From NCBI GenBank assembly GCA_039000515.1, contig JBCFYV010000001.1, positions 61,719,267-61,783,266 on the forward strand: DNA of 64,000 bases, read 5' to 3'. Under the pieces are notes generated by a model. That model saw only the letters and a program-made list of their open reading frames with translations. It ran no database searches and was not told the origin of the DNA. This document shows, in pieces, positions 34,501-43,379 of the stretch. The first letter of the stretch is position 1, and the number at the start of each line of letters is the position of its first letter. The DNA comes from Timema cristinae. Lineage: Eukaryota > Arthropoda > Insecta > Phasmatodea > Timematidae. Position numbers and translations under genes: made by a program.

Positions 34501-37500
34501 TAGTGATACTATTTTATTTACTGTAGAAATAATATCAAAATTTAGATACAAATAAATATTTCTATATAACAATGTAGCGATTATTCTGATGTTTCAAGAC
34601 TTTTTCTAAAAAAGCTCTTAGCTAAAAGTAAATGTTACTAACACTCTGTAACACACTTATAATATGTTCAAAATCTTTGTGCCTTGGCCGAGTTCGTATC
34701 ATGCTAGTGCTAAGTAATTTCAACTTTACAGTAAATTGAACTAGCAAAGTTACTAGAGCTGATTAATTTCTGCAATCATTGCTCAGTCATAGCGCTTTAG
34801 CATTCTTGACTACGACATGGAGTTGATAAGTAAAATATATTAAAAACCATTAAAGTTAATGAACTTTTGTGTTCCCAATGCCACAAAGTAATAAGTAGTT
34901 GATACCCAACAGCCTCTGTGGTATAGTGGTCAGATTTACTGACTTAAAAGTCTCGAAGTCCCGGGTTCAATTCCCAGTGCTTCCAATTCTGTCTGTGAAG
35001 CAGTGGGTTTGAAACGGAACCAAAATCAACCTCGTGAGGACATAGAGGAGCTACTTGAATGAATAAGTAGCGCTTTTGTCTAGAAAACTGAGATAGAAGG
35101 CTGGAGGGTTCGTTGTGCTGACCACATGACACCCTCAACCCGAAAATGTTGGCACTATCTTCGCCAACATACTGCAACCTTCCGATTGTTATAGCCTGCT
35201 TGCAGGCTGACACCATGGAGATATTATACTAAAGTTAAAATCCACCAATAGGATGAAACATTCCCAAAAACATTTATTTCTGGAAAATTGTGTAAATCCT
35301 ATAGATGTTTGAAAACTGTAAACACCGTATTAAATAACAGATACCCACTTCAGTGGACGAGTGGTCTAAGGCGTCACTCCAGTAGTAAATTGGCCTGCTG
35401 ATATTTGGAGCGCTGAGTTCAAATCCTGGTCGGGTCTACTGAGGGTAGTTTTTCCTAAATTGTTTCCCCCATCTCCCAAAGTAAAAATGCTGGTAGATAA
35501 CCTCTCAAATGCTTCCTTCCTCATTACTTCCAATTAGATGATCATATATGCATTATAACATGAACAGGTAGTATGACGCGGTGATATCAGTAATAAAAAT
35601 AACATATATTTATAGTCAAAAATGTTCTAGTCTTTGAAATGAAACTGCTTTTTAAATATTTTATTGTCTTTTTAACCTTTAAAGTTTAAAAATTAATCAA
35701 AGCACAGTGGCCAAATTTAGCACATTAAATTTTAGTTATTTTTTATTTTACCTGCTTACTAATAAACTCAAATAAATGGTACGACAAAATCGTACACTAC
35801 ATACTCTCTCGTATAGGTTATTTATTATAGTTAGTGACAAAATCTTCAAAAATGAGTTTTATCTTAAATATTTTTTTCTCTGATAAATAAGTATACAGTA
35901 TTATTTATCACTACCCTCCCCGGATATTTATTTGAAAAAAATAGTTCAAGACTTTTTTTAAAAGTTGATTTATAAAGCAATTACCCGAGTTCATTTCTAC
36001 TCTGCTCAATAACATGACCCGGCTGCTAGGCCTTGTATCTATGGCCCATAGTTTTTATTGCATAGGGGCTATCCTTAAATTACATAAGGCTTTTATTACA
36101 TGATTTTAGATCCTCCCTCCCTCACGTTAAGCTTCCCTCCCACCTCTCTAGCTATTTTTAGACATGAGGATTGGTAATATACCACTTTGGTGGCCCCATG
36201 GTCTAAGGCGTCACTCTCGCAATAGACTAGTCTGCCGATGACTGGGAGATCATGGCTCAATCATGATTAGGTTATATTTCTTAAATATGTTCCCACTCTC
36301 TCTTCACGCGAATGCGGGTACATTCCTATAAATTGAAACGTAGTTATCCCTGACAAACTGGCGTAATTATTTCATACCTAAACAAGCAGAATTAATGAAT
36401 GAAATGTACCCACATTTGCGTGGGTAAATAGAAGGAAACGATTGAATAAGATCTCCCCAAAATACCCTCAGCAGGAATTTGAACCCCCAGACAGAAGCAT
36501 CTAGCTGGCTGGGATGGATAGGCTAATTTGCTCGACGTTTTATCTAACCACGTTTAGTCAACTTGGTCGCCTACACACTTTACAGTCCTGCACTACACTT
36601 CTTATCTCTACCAGTTCAAGAAAAGTTTGCTTGCGGTTTTTACTGATTACCGGCCATGGTCAGCCAGCCTCCCAATTGTTTTAAAACAAACCAGTAATGC
36701 TGCCAACCTGATGGCTGGAATCCACCAGTTTGTATAACGTTAGCAACGCCATCTATTTTGAGAGCTGAAAGTTCAACACACAGCCAAGGAAGGCCTAATA
36801 CGGTCCATAAGAGTACAAGTGTTTGTGGTAACATATAGACAAATGGAATAATATTAAAACTACTCTATTTTTGTTTCACCAAATCCACATTTTTATACAT
36901 TTTTTTTATCTGCCTAATAATATTGCACTCATGAATATCTGTGCAGGGCTATACACATTGTTCTGGTTTGGGGATGAACAAAGATGAGAACAAATTAAAA
37001 AGTGACTTTAAATCATATGTACCAGTAACAGAAAAGCTATTCTTGAAAAGGTAGTCCACTGGAATACTTTGGATGAATAGATTTTAAATGAATTCATAAA
37101 AAGTATGAAAGTGAAGATTAGGTGTATTTTAATTTTAATGTTTGTGCAATTTTAAAACTTGGAAACATTAGGCCACATGCAAACAAACATATAAAGGAAT
37201 ATTAAATATTTATTAGTGTAAGCCCTACCATTTTATACACATAAGAACCATCCTAAGTTTCCACTGATAGCAAAGTTAATATTGTACCTCTTTTTTTTAT
37301 ATAGAATGATAAAATTTAAACCAAACTCACTAAATAACAGAAAGGAAATATTTAAAAGCCAATGAAATTGTCGCAACATGTCACCAAAAGTATTTTAATA
37401 CATAATAGGGCCTATTATAATTTTTAATATCATATAAACTATCCTAATCAGACAAAACTTAACCTTCCATGCGTTAACAACTTTTACCTGAAATACCGAG

Positions 37501-39081
37501 ATCCTAAAATATCTCAAACTAAAAGACTGTTTTGATGAACACACCATTTTTGATCCATGGTCCTATTCCATTCCTTCTCATAAAAATATTTAAAAAAATC
37601 CATATTGAATACAGTTTTACATTTATTTTAATAATATTACCTATCACAACTTAATCAAAATGTGTATTTATTGATACCTAGATGAAAAGTTAGTTTAAGC
37701 AAGGTTAGAATCGTTTTAATTAAATAGGCCTAAACATATAAATATTGTGTACCAAACTATGTACTAGTATTATTGTATGTTTGGATTTCTTCAACACAAG
37801 TAAACTATATTAACTGCGAGGTTCTTCGGATTGTTTCATTTGATGTTAAAAATTAATAAGACAATAAGTATTAATCATAAAACTGGGGTGTTTTGTTATT
37901 TAAATTGATTTCAGTAGGGAATCACCCTATGGGTGGATGGTACCTTTGGGGACTAGACAGCTGGCCAACCCCTCCCCCTCAATTTAATGATAGGTTTATG
38001 TGTATGAACATCTGTGAAAGTTCTCAAATTGACACATTCCATGCTTTGTTAAAACATGGCTGAATGTTTTCCATGTTAATTTTGTTAAAATGGAAATTTG
38101 CTTTTGTTCTTGTGTGTATGTAAAGTAAAAATATTTGAATTACTTACTTACTTACGTGGGAAAAGCGTTAAAAATACCACCCCCCTTTAGGTGCACTGTA
38201 CTATTCCCCAAAACTCACCAGCAGCTTGCACAAATCATTTTCAGAAACAAAATAGTGATGATTGTGTGTTACTTATCCTAATACCCCTTAGGTATAAACT
38301 ACATTGAATTATTATTTCCATGATGTTATCAGCATTATCAAGAGTTTTTTAACTGGTTATTTTGTCTTGTTTATTTGTAATGTGGTCAATATGAACAGTT
38401 TACGTGACTTCGTATAGACAATAAATTTAGTTAGCTTTTTAGTCTAAAGTGTGAAACTAGTTTTAAAACAGAGCCATTACCGGTACAGACGAAATAAACT
38501 TTTTTTAGAGAAAGTATAATACATAGGCTTATCCATAAGTTTAGTTACTGCCTATGGTATTAGTTGATGGACTTATGGAGGAAATCCTATGTTCCAGCTT
38601 TCAAGATCATGCTAAGCAATAGGTCACTTAAGTGGAGGAATCTTTTTCTCATATAATAATTATAAAGTTATAATAAAAAATATTTGATTCATAGTATTTT
38701 TCTGTTTGTGGAAGAATATGGTAAATATTGATAATTGTTAAAAAAAAATAGCCTATTAAAAAACCTATGTGTACCATCCCTCAAATAATTACTACTCGAA
38801 ACTAACAATAAAATGAAGTAGCTATATGAGTATCAGACTGTACTAGAGCATAGAAGGCAGTAAAGTAAATAAGAAAACCAACATTTGATATCTGGGGTTG
38901 AGATCAACCTGCGAATCTGTACATTTTCACGAGATAATAATTCTTTCATGGGTTCAGAGCCCCCATAACCTATGACGTCAACATTATAACCTTCATCAGC
39001 TAAAGACAAAGAATGATATTGCATTCGTGGACTTCTTCCAATATCCCCAAGAACTATAACGCTAACACATTTCTTCCCCAT
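19373..39081 (-). CDS. Alg1: Alg1, chitobiosyldiphosphodolichol beta-mannosyltransferase (whole gene, six coding exons)
   Basis: ALG1 (family GT33, GT-B fold) moves mannose from GDP-mannose to GlcNAc2-PP-dolichol on the cytosolic face of the ER, the first mannose of the N-glycan precursor. Six exons in correct order cover the protein at about 430 residues: 38883-39081, 32603-32943, 30231-30484, 20917-21090, 20707-20821 and 19373-19589. Signatures run from [16 protein letters not shown] through [25 protein letters not shown] and [11 protein letters not shown] to [19 protein letters not shown]. Exons 2-6 join in phase at GT/AG sites. The predicted start lacks the N-terminal membrane anchor known in vertebrate ALG1. 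Introns range from 95 bp to about 9.1 kb and are full of transposons. Exon 1 and exon 2 do not join in phase as read. Confidence 0.93.
19734..20115. mobile_element. hAT-type MITE in Alg1 intron 5
   Basis: The left end is AAAGGGTGTCTTCTGAGTT and the right end, read inwards, is AAAGGGTGTCTACTGGGTT, so 17 of 19 bases match. The 382-bp interior is non-coding and carries several GTGACTTT/GACTTTAGTGACTTT motifs near the right end. The form fits a non-autonomous hAT element. The target duplication is unclear: TCTAGAA on the left and TTAGAAT on the right are only similar. It lies wholly within the intron between exons 5 and 6. Confidence 0.75.
20707..20821 (-). CDS. Alg1: Alg1 coding exon 5
   Basis: Acceptor ATGTTATTCAG before 20821 and donor GTAAGT at 20701-20706. 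It encodes [20 protein letters not shown] followed by [18 protein letters not shown], the nucleotide-sugar binding motif of the C-terminal domain and the best conserved stretch of the protein. The 95-bp intron upstream is the shortest in the gene. It is too short to appear as a long open frame. Confidence 0.95.
20917..21090 (-). CDS. Alg1: Alg1 coding exon 4
   Basis: Acceptor TGTTGTGTAG before 21090, in phase with exon 3. It encodes [19 protein letters not shown], then [15 protein letters not shown] and [20 protein letters not shown] and PWL.xEDYP are conserved in GT33. The donor GTATGT at 20915-20916 leaves G. The hAT element at 21146 begins only 56 bp upstream of this acceptor. Confidence 0.95.
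21146..24296 (+). mobile_element. hAT element, complete ends, in Alg1 intron 3
   Basis: Both ends read CAGGGTTCCTAC from the outside (12 of 12). Subterminal GTCAGGGAA motifs occur near both ends. The 3151-bp body carries a plus-strand transposase, antisense to Alg1. An 8-bp target duplication is not clear: the left flank is CAACTTAA and the right is AACTAAGC. The same family is present truncated at 3125-5094, so it has been mobile more than once in this region. Confidence 0.88.
21504..23737 (+). pseudogene. hAT-like transposase, near full length, frameshifted
   Basis: The likely start is ATG at 21504 ([13 protein letters not shown]). After a frame change it gives [20 protein letters not shown] with CKVC and HAKGPTH, a BED-type zinc finger. 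The 21601-22035 frame passes into 21981-22745, which has [49 protein letters not shown] and [13 protein letters not shown]. After a break near 22740, frame 22903-23130 continues, then 23286-23528 ends with [16 protein letters not shown], the hAT dimerisation block. 23416-23736 gives a coiled-coil tail. At least four frame changes and a TGA near 23130 make it inactive. It lies in the Alg1 intron in antisense orientation. Confidence 0.82.
24297..25455. other. Alg1 intron 3 segment without a recognisable element
   Basis: AT-rich intronic sequence with no open frame of interest. A perfect 8-bp stem (ATGACCGA at 25383-25390, TCGGTCAT at 25403-25410) with a 12-base loop stands out as GC-richer than its surroundings. 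Confidence 0.4.
25456..26331 (+). pseudogene. Exon of a transposon-associated PIN/FEN1-like protein
   Basis: The open region extends left of the ATG at 25555 to about 25456, where GCGTAG could be an acceptor. It ends GAAACAAAGTGAGTCG, where GTGAGT looks like a donor, so it is probably one exon. Residues counted from that [11 protein letters not shown] at 132, [12 protein letters not shown] at 155 and [15 protein letters not shown] at 214. This trio is typical of large, multi-copy uncharacterised invertebrate proteins whose spaced acidic residues resemble the XPG/FEN1 PIN-like nuclease fold. The function is unproven. No neighbouring exons were recognised. It lies antisense in Alg1 intron 3, so it is most likely a transposon-borne fragment. 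Confidence 0.55.
26332..27035. other. Alg1 intron 3 segment, nothing recognised
   Basis: No open frame with homology. It follows the putative donor of the PIN-like exon and could contain more of that element, but I see no further exon. Confidence 0.35.
27036..27807. mobile_element. Long inverted repeat, candidate foldback or MITE-like element
   Basis: Arms at about 27036-27186 and 27659-27807 are reverse complements with moderate divergence. Shared blocks are GGAAGAAAGGTGGGAAA, TGACTATCGATRCAAATAAC, ATTAMAGTAGACAGTAAAAT and TTACTGAAAAATTGG-like sequence. The spacer of about 470 bp is AT-rich and non-coding. The structure resembles a non-autonomous DNA transposon with long terminal inverted repeats. 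No clear target duplication was found. Transcribed as part of the Alg1 intron it could form a hairpin of about 150 bp. Confidence 0.7.
27808..28540. other. Extremely AT-rich stretch with TA repeats
   Basis: Mostly A and T, with a (TA)n run at 27961-27980 and many TATATA islands up to 28350. The last 100 bases become GC-richer before the minisatellite begins. No gene. Confidence 0.6.
28541..30130. repeat. Minisatellite, 23-26 bp units with CTCCTCTCATCATT core
   Basis: Tandem units begin CCTCCTCTCATCATT and end GTACATAT or GTACAGAC; a shorter variant has CTCATTCTCGTACAGAC. Variants (CCCG, AGCG, AGTG or CCTG before the TAC) recur in a partly fixed order, which suggests a higher-order repeat. 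Open frames across it (His/Ser/Leu repeats) are artefacts. The array ends about 100 bp from the Alg1 exon 3 donor. Confidence 0.95.
30231..30484 (-). CDS. Alg1: Alg1 coding exon 3
   Basis: Acceptor TTTCTTCCAG before 30484. It encodes [16 protein letters not shown], a variable linker, then [19 protein letters not shown] and AALEG, the start of the C-terminal GDP-mannose-binding domain. The donor GTACAC at 30229-30230 leaves one base (G), completed to a GAC codon by exon 4. The adjacent intron carries a minisatellite that begins about 100 bp from the donor. Confidence 0.93.
30485..32602. other. Alg1 intron 2
   Basis: Intron between exons 2 and 3. It contains one SINE remnant (31600-31735), listed separately, and otherwise AT-rich sequence with no homology that I recognise. 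Confidence 0.55.
31600..31735 (-). mobile_element. tRNA-derived SINE fragment in Alg1 intron 2
   Basis: On the minus strand a B-box-like GTGGTTCAATTCTGG is followed by the family body: GTGAGGTTTTTTCCC, then AAATAGTTTCCCACTC, then ATGCAAATGTGGGTACAC. Same order as in the copies at 35.3, 36.2, 39.5 and 40.2 kb. The A box and the 3' end are not clear. Confidence 0.6.
32603..32943 (-). CDS. Alg1: Alg1 coding exon 2
   Basis: Acceptor TTGTTCAG lies just before 32943; a TGA slightly upstream in the same frame rules out a longer exon. The exon encodes [20 protein letters not shown], a hydrophobic membrane-associating helix, then [30 protein letters not shown] and the NLCVTKAM block. QNPP and DWHNYGYS are family signatures of the N-terminal domain. 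The donor GTAATA at 32602 leaves GG, completed to a Gly codon by the first base of exon 3. Confidence 0.92.
33085..33912. repeat. Minisatellite of about 39-bp units in Alg1 intron 1
   Basis: Tandem copies of a unit with CTATCTCCTGAAACTAGCTG followed by TAGAATGACAACCAACC. About twenty units are visible, with single-base losses and AGCTG/AGTTG/AGATG variants. It begins about 140 bp from the exon 2 acceptor. It is non-coding. Confidence 0.95.
33913..34910. other. Alg1 intron 1 segment without a recognisable element
   Basis: AT-rich intronic sequence between the minisatellite and the next SINE. No open frame, repeat unit or RNA gene seen. Confidence 0.4.
34911..35215 (+). mobile_element. tRNA-derived SINE of a second type
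   Basis: The head from 34912 looks like a tRNA: GTGGTATAGTGGTCAG as A box and CCCGGGTTCAATTCCCAG as T arm and B box. The would-be acceptor strands (GCCTCTG and TGCTTCC) do not pair, so it is not a functional tRNA. The body (CCTCGTGAGGACATAGAGG, TGCTGACCACATGACACCCT, and an end with TGCTTGCAGGCTGACACC) differs from the other SINEs here. Short and intronic; pol III promoter boxes look well preserved. Confidence 0.7.
35341..35595 (+). mobile_element. tRNA-derived SINE, near full length
   Basis: The head TTCAGTGGACGAGTGGTC followed by TAAGGCGTCACTC (A box) and GAGTTCAAATCCTGG (B box) is close to a Leu/Ser-type tRNA. The body CTGAGGGTAGTTTTTCCTAA leads to the 3' end GGTAGTATGACGCGGTGATA, which recurs at the matching edge of the minus-strand copy at 39440. 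This is the best copy for defining both ends of the family. Confidence 0.75.
36182..36362 (+). mobile_element. tRNA-derived SINE copy
   Basis: CTTTGGTGGCCCCATGGTC then TAAGGCGTCACTC as A box, an altered B box (CATGGCTCAATCATG), then TTCTTAAATATGTTCCCACTC and CACGCGAATGCGGGTACATT. The same family as at 35341. Confidence 0.7.
36395..36575 (-). mobile_element. tRNA-derived SINE copy, inverted
   Basis: On the minus strand GGGGGTTCAAATTCCTG is the B box, then CTGAGGGTATTTTGGGG, then TTTACCCACGCAAATG and GGGTACATTTCATTCAT. It lies within 40 bp of the plus-strand copy, so the two form an inverted pair. Confidence 0.65.
36576..38882. other. Alg1 intron 1, proximal part, no gene
   Basis: AT-rich intron sequence. 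The frame at 36640-36834 (minus) has no homology that I recognise. No tandem repeat or RNA gene. Confidence 0.45.
38883..39081 (-). CDS. Alg1: Alg1 coding exon 1
   Basis: The start is the ATG at 39081, the only in-frame Met before the conserved block, with an upstream in-frame stop near 39160. The exon reads [18 protein letters not shown], then [16 protein letters not shown] and the N-terminal Rossmann half of the GT-B fold. The donor is uncertain. The best GT (38881-38882, after ATCAAAT) leaves one base over, whereas exon 2 needs phase 0. The N-terminus starts directly at the catalytic domain with no hydrophobic anchor. Confidence 0.85.
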
Positions 39082-39439
39082 TTTGTAATTTAAAACAACC
39101 ACGTATATCACTACGGCACACGGCACAGAATCAGACAAGAAAGATAAGACAGGGTCACACTGTTAATAAGGTGTTTTTTCTTATTTGTGCTGCCATCTAC
39201 AATTTTTTTCAGTAACTGAAATAAGAACATCAGTTAAATAATTAATTCACTTAAAGAATTGGATTTCGGTGTTTCAGTAGGTATTGTCCTAACATATCTA
39301 TTCTATATTACTATTTTAGTATATATTACATTTTTTTACCAAGAAATTCTCACCTGTTGGACGAGAACATTTTGCATAATACATTCTAGAAAAATAATCA
39401 TAATGTTTATAACAATATTATTTTTAGAATACATTATAT

Positions 39440-39700
39440 TATTATTATTTATCACCGCGTCTTACTAACCATTCGGGTTATACGCTTTAAGTACTAATTA
39501 CACTAATGGATTCGGAATTGGGAAGTTTGAATTAGAGGAAGTGAACCCGCATTTGCGTAGAGGCGGAGTGGAAAACCATTTAGGAAAACCACCCTCAGTT
39601 CACCCGACCGAGATTCGAACCTTGATCTCCCCGTCCTCAGCAGTTGAGCTTAACACGACTAATATGTAAGTCAACTACGCCACCTATGTGACTAATACAT
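39440..39700 (-). mobile_element. tRNA-derived SINE, near full length, inverted
   Basis: On the minus strand: GGTGGCGTAGTTGACTTAC as A-box region, CAAGGTTCGAATCTCGG as B box, CTGAGGGTGGTTTTCCTAAA, TTTTCCACTCCGCCTCTACG, CAAATGCGGGTTCACTTCC, and a 3' end GGTTAGTAAGACGCGGTGAT followed by an AATAAT tail. It lies about 400 bp upstream of the Alg1 start. Confidence 0.78.
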
Positions 39701-40104
39701 TATGAAATTCTAAGAAAAAGCAACACATTTCTTGACATTTCATACTGATTCTTAGTGAAAAGTTTTAACAAATTTGATGTCAAACTGTCATGAGATACGA
39801 ATTGAAAACGTAAGTCTAAAATTATTCAATAGATAAAACATAAATTGGATGATACACATTTTCCTTCCAAAATATTATTTAATGCACACACTTAATTTTA
39901 ATATATTGGCTTATGTAGCAACTAGATGAGAATTTTCTTGATTATATTTTTCAAATGTCATGGCTGCTATCTTTTCCAAATTTACCTATACTGTTTATTT
40001 TGATTTACATAAACAAGTGGTCCTATTTGATGTGTAGATTGATTGACCAATTTTATCTGACTTCTTTATGTTCACAAGCCTTGACGTAATCACATAGTTT
40101 TTTC

Positions 40105-40350
40105 ACATCATCTTACTACCCGTTCGGTTTATATAAAAATGTACTAATTACACCACCAATGGATTAGAAGTTATTAGGAAGTCTTAATTTAGAGGAAATG
40201 GACCCACATTTGCGTGGAGGGGGAGTGGAAACCCATTTAGGAAAACGCTCAGTGCACCCGAACGGTATCGAACTCCAATCTCACCGTCCTCAGCAGTCTA
40301 GTCCAACACGAGATTGGTGCGCTAAACCACTTGTGTTACTGCTATTGCAT
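40105..40350 (-). mobile_element. tRNA-derived SINE, sister of the copy at 39440
   Basis: The same layout on the minus strand: AAGTGGTTTAGCGCACC, GGAGTTCGATACCGTTCGG, TTTTCCTAAATGGGTTTCC and CACGCAAATGTGGGTCCATT. It matches 39440-39700 over almost the whole length including the 3' part (AATTAGTAC and GAACGGGTAGTAAG), so these two belong to one subfamily. Confidence 0.75.
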
Positions 40351-41319
40351 CACTAGCATCTTCTCATCTTTAAAATATCTTCTTGGTGATAATTTGACGC
40401 AATTCCATAATATGAACACACAAAAATTAATCAAGTTTATTTGGATAACACTAAATAAAAAGTGAGAGAAAATCAACACAAATTATTATCCCTATTGTAC
40501 AATAGTTTTCTAGCCTCTACCCGCATGTTTATTTTGATAGGTGCCTTAATCGAGCCTACATGAGCTAATCTTATATTTAGAAGTTCCTTCTTCTTGTGGT
40601 TTAGCAAAAAAGTGTTGTGGTAGGTAAGGGGTTAGAGCTGTTTGGTTTTCCAGCTTCGAATATGATTAACATTAGTTCTTGTGCGGTGTTAACACACGAG
40701 TTTTTGTTCTACACATACGTAAATTATCAAACGCATAGAAAATAAATTAGCTAACTGACTTTCATGAAATGTGATTGGAAATACCTGTAGCTGAAGAGAT
40801 GATGACTGGGGTGCCCCAATCTTGTTTCTTAAAGATTTTTTTATTATTTTTCTCGATAGAGTTCTATTGCTTTGTGTACCGAGGCTAGAGACGCTTAACT
40901 CACACGTTATGATAAAAAAAAAGCGTGAGATGATTAGGCTAGAGCCATTATGGGTGAAGGGGGAGAATTAAAGTAAATGACCAGGAATCAGTGTGGTTCT
41001 GATACCTAGAGATAAATAATCTAACTAATTAAAAACATAGAATAGAACACACCTGGCTCAGTGTATATATTCATACTAAGCATATCAACCCTCTCGAACT
41101 ACTAGTGCTATGAATGCGGAGAACAAAATATACAACAACAATCATGAACGTAATAAAAATACAATATAAACCAATTAATAAGTTAAAAAAGGGGAAAACA
41201 AAGAAACAACTTAAAAAGAACGAGATTACAATAGTGTACAACACCAGTTAAGTGGGAGAGAAAACACTTTGACAACAGGACTTAAAAAGCGTTTATTTTA
41301 GAGTCGGCAGATGTACAAC
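40351..41319. other. Gene-less stretch between SINE and BEL/Pao remnant
   Basis: AT-rich with no homology I recognise. Part of it may be the 3' untranslated region or LTR of the BEL/Pao element that ends near 41320 on the minus strand, but I found no LTR pair. Confidence 0.4.
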
Positions 41320-41690
41320 TCGTACAATGCCATCTTTTTCAGGAGAGATCAAAGTGGCACGTTCAAGATGCCAAGAGACAGTGGTGACATAATTGGTTTA
41401 TGAATGAGGACTAAATCTCCTGCTTGTAAGTTAGTTTTCTTCATCGTCCATTTTGAGCGTTGCTAAAGCGTGTGTAAATAATTCTTATGCCATCTTTTAC
41501 AAAAGTGTCTAGAGAGTGATTTGACTAAATATATTTTCAATCGATTGCATGATGCGTCAAATACATCAGTTTCAGGCACGGGAGCGGGAGGGAAACCAAT
41601 CAAGAAGTGTTCCGGAGTTAAAGCATCTAGTTCACACGGGTCAGGAGATAAATGGACTAGTGGTCTACAGTTCAACATAGCTTCCACTTT
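41320..41690 (-). pseudogene. BEL/Pao integrase C-terminal domain (DUF5641)
   Basis: The frame at 41463-41687 reads EAMLNCRPLVHLSPDP, then ELDALTPEHFLIGFPP and CKRWHKNYLHTL. A second block near 41325-41450 reads NLQAGDLVLIHKP, then (with a frame change) KDGIVRVVHL. These are the typical elements of DUF5641, found at the end of BEL/Pao Pol. It marks the 3' coding end of this element. Confidence 0.8.
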
Positions 41691-41739
41691 AGTCGTCAGC
41701 TCTATGAACTATTCTTAGGTAAAATTAATATCCGAGCTT

Positions 41740-42430
41740 CAATTATTCTTGAGAAGTGTTATTTTGTGTTTTTGATCGCAGATTCCCAAAGTACTCCCTG
41801 ATATGGTGCGGCTGAAGGCTGGAAATGAAACTTGATTGAATATTATGGTGCAAACGGTTGAAGATATTTCTTAGTGTAGTCTTTGGTTAGACGATCGTTA
41901 ATGGTTTTCTTTAACTACTGATGAGAGGCACCTATAAAGTTTGTCCCACAATCAGAATTCAGCTCTGAGCAGATCTCACTTCTTGAAACAAAGTGGACGA
42001 GGGCAGCGATGAATGTATCAGAAGTGAGGTCAGTGACGACTTGGAGGTGAACTGCTTTAGTTTAGAAGCAGAAGAACAAGCAGGTGTGAACTTTGATAGG
42101 CTGAAGGCATTTGACAATGTGTAACTTTACTGAAAATGGACCTCCATAATCCATTTCAGTTTTTAAAAATGGACGTTAGATATTTACTCAAAATTCAGGT
42201 AGATCACTCATCATTAGATCTATGAGCTTTGGTTTGTGGTGAAAGCAATGAATACATTTGAAATTTCAAATTCTAATTGTGCTGCGAACAGAGAGATCCA
42301 AAATTGTAGAGACAAAATAGACTTGACAAAATGCTTGAGATAATGGTGATCAATGATAAATTTGCCAATATAATGTGATTTTGGTAACACGATAGGATGT
42401 TTAACTTAGTGAGCCTACTCTCAGTATTCT
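41740..42430 (-). pseudogene. BEL/Pao integrase fragments
   Basis: HPIVLPKSHYIGKFII followed by the His-containing KHFVKSIL near 42330-42400 and IHCFHHKPKLIDLMMSDLPE near 42190-42250 belong to the zinc-binding domain. EMDYGGPFSVKLHIVK near 42120-42160 and KAVHLQVVTDLTSDTFIAAL near 42010-42060 start the core. NSDCGTNFIGAS near 41935-41965 carries the second Asp. FQPSAAPYQGVLWESAIK near 41780-41830 holds the catalytic Glu region. Frameshifts separate the parts. Confidence 0.75.
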
Positions 42431-43379
42431 ATAGTTGTCCAGGAACGGGGATAAGCATTGAAGTTTCATGCTGCATGGTTTCCTAGCTTTGATGAGTTCT
42501 ATATTGACAGTGAAGGTTCCAGCTTAGATAACTAGATAGATGCGTTGAATGGCTTCAGTGAGCTCTTGTGGGCTGAAGGGTCCCTTTTGGCAATCTTTGA
42601 TTTGCAATGTTTAAGGAAGCAAAGTACAAAAGCCATTGTTTTGACGAGTTTTATCCACGACTGAACAGTAATGTTTGAATCGAATCAGTAAAAGAATTAA
42701 CAGTGGGAATATTTAATGGTGAGGGTTTAACGTGTGGCAACACAGCTTCAGCCACCGGAGTGAATTGAGAAAGAGGCCACTATCCAGATGGAAGAGAGGG
42801 CCATGGAGGACCAGATTACCACAGGGGATGATCGTTGAGATTTTAACGGGATAAACCTCGAGAGGCATAGTCTGAAGAGTTATGAGGAGAAGCGATATGC
42901 ATCCAAGTGTGAGGAGGTATCGAGTCCTGGATTTGTGCGATAAGATTGGCAACATACACTCTGAGCCGATATAGTGGTGTATGCATCCATGAGAGTACAA
43001 TCATAGAGTCTGATCAAGAAGTTCTAGAGTCAATTTTGCAATGTGGTGATAAGAGGTCAGTGCAATTGTACATAAGTACGTGAGCAGTGCAGAGTTCCAA
43101 GCGAGGTATGGGAATATTTTTAAGGGGCAATACACGTGATTTGGCGATGAGAAGACTAACTAACGGTCACTTTGTTGTTGGGTTCAAGACATCTGAGGTA
43201 GAGGCAACACACATATCCTGCCTCACAGAACCCATGGAGTTGAATGTTGGTAGCAGAAGGGGCATAAACATAGCGTGATATGCTAATGTCTTTTAAATGG
43301 GAATATCTTTAAAAATAGCTTTCATTTGTTAGCATTGTTGGTTAGGCAAAGGTTCATCCCACTATAGACCTAGCGTCCA

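Noticed and set aside
34911..34984. A tRNA gene
   Set aside because: A and B boxes look good, but the acceptor strands GCCTCTG and TGCTTCC do not pair and a long SINE-like body follows.
39259..39468. Small membrane protein, 69 codons, plus strand
   Set aside because: Ile/Phe/Leu/Tyr-rich frame typical of AT-rich noise; it runs into the tail of a minus-strand SINE.
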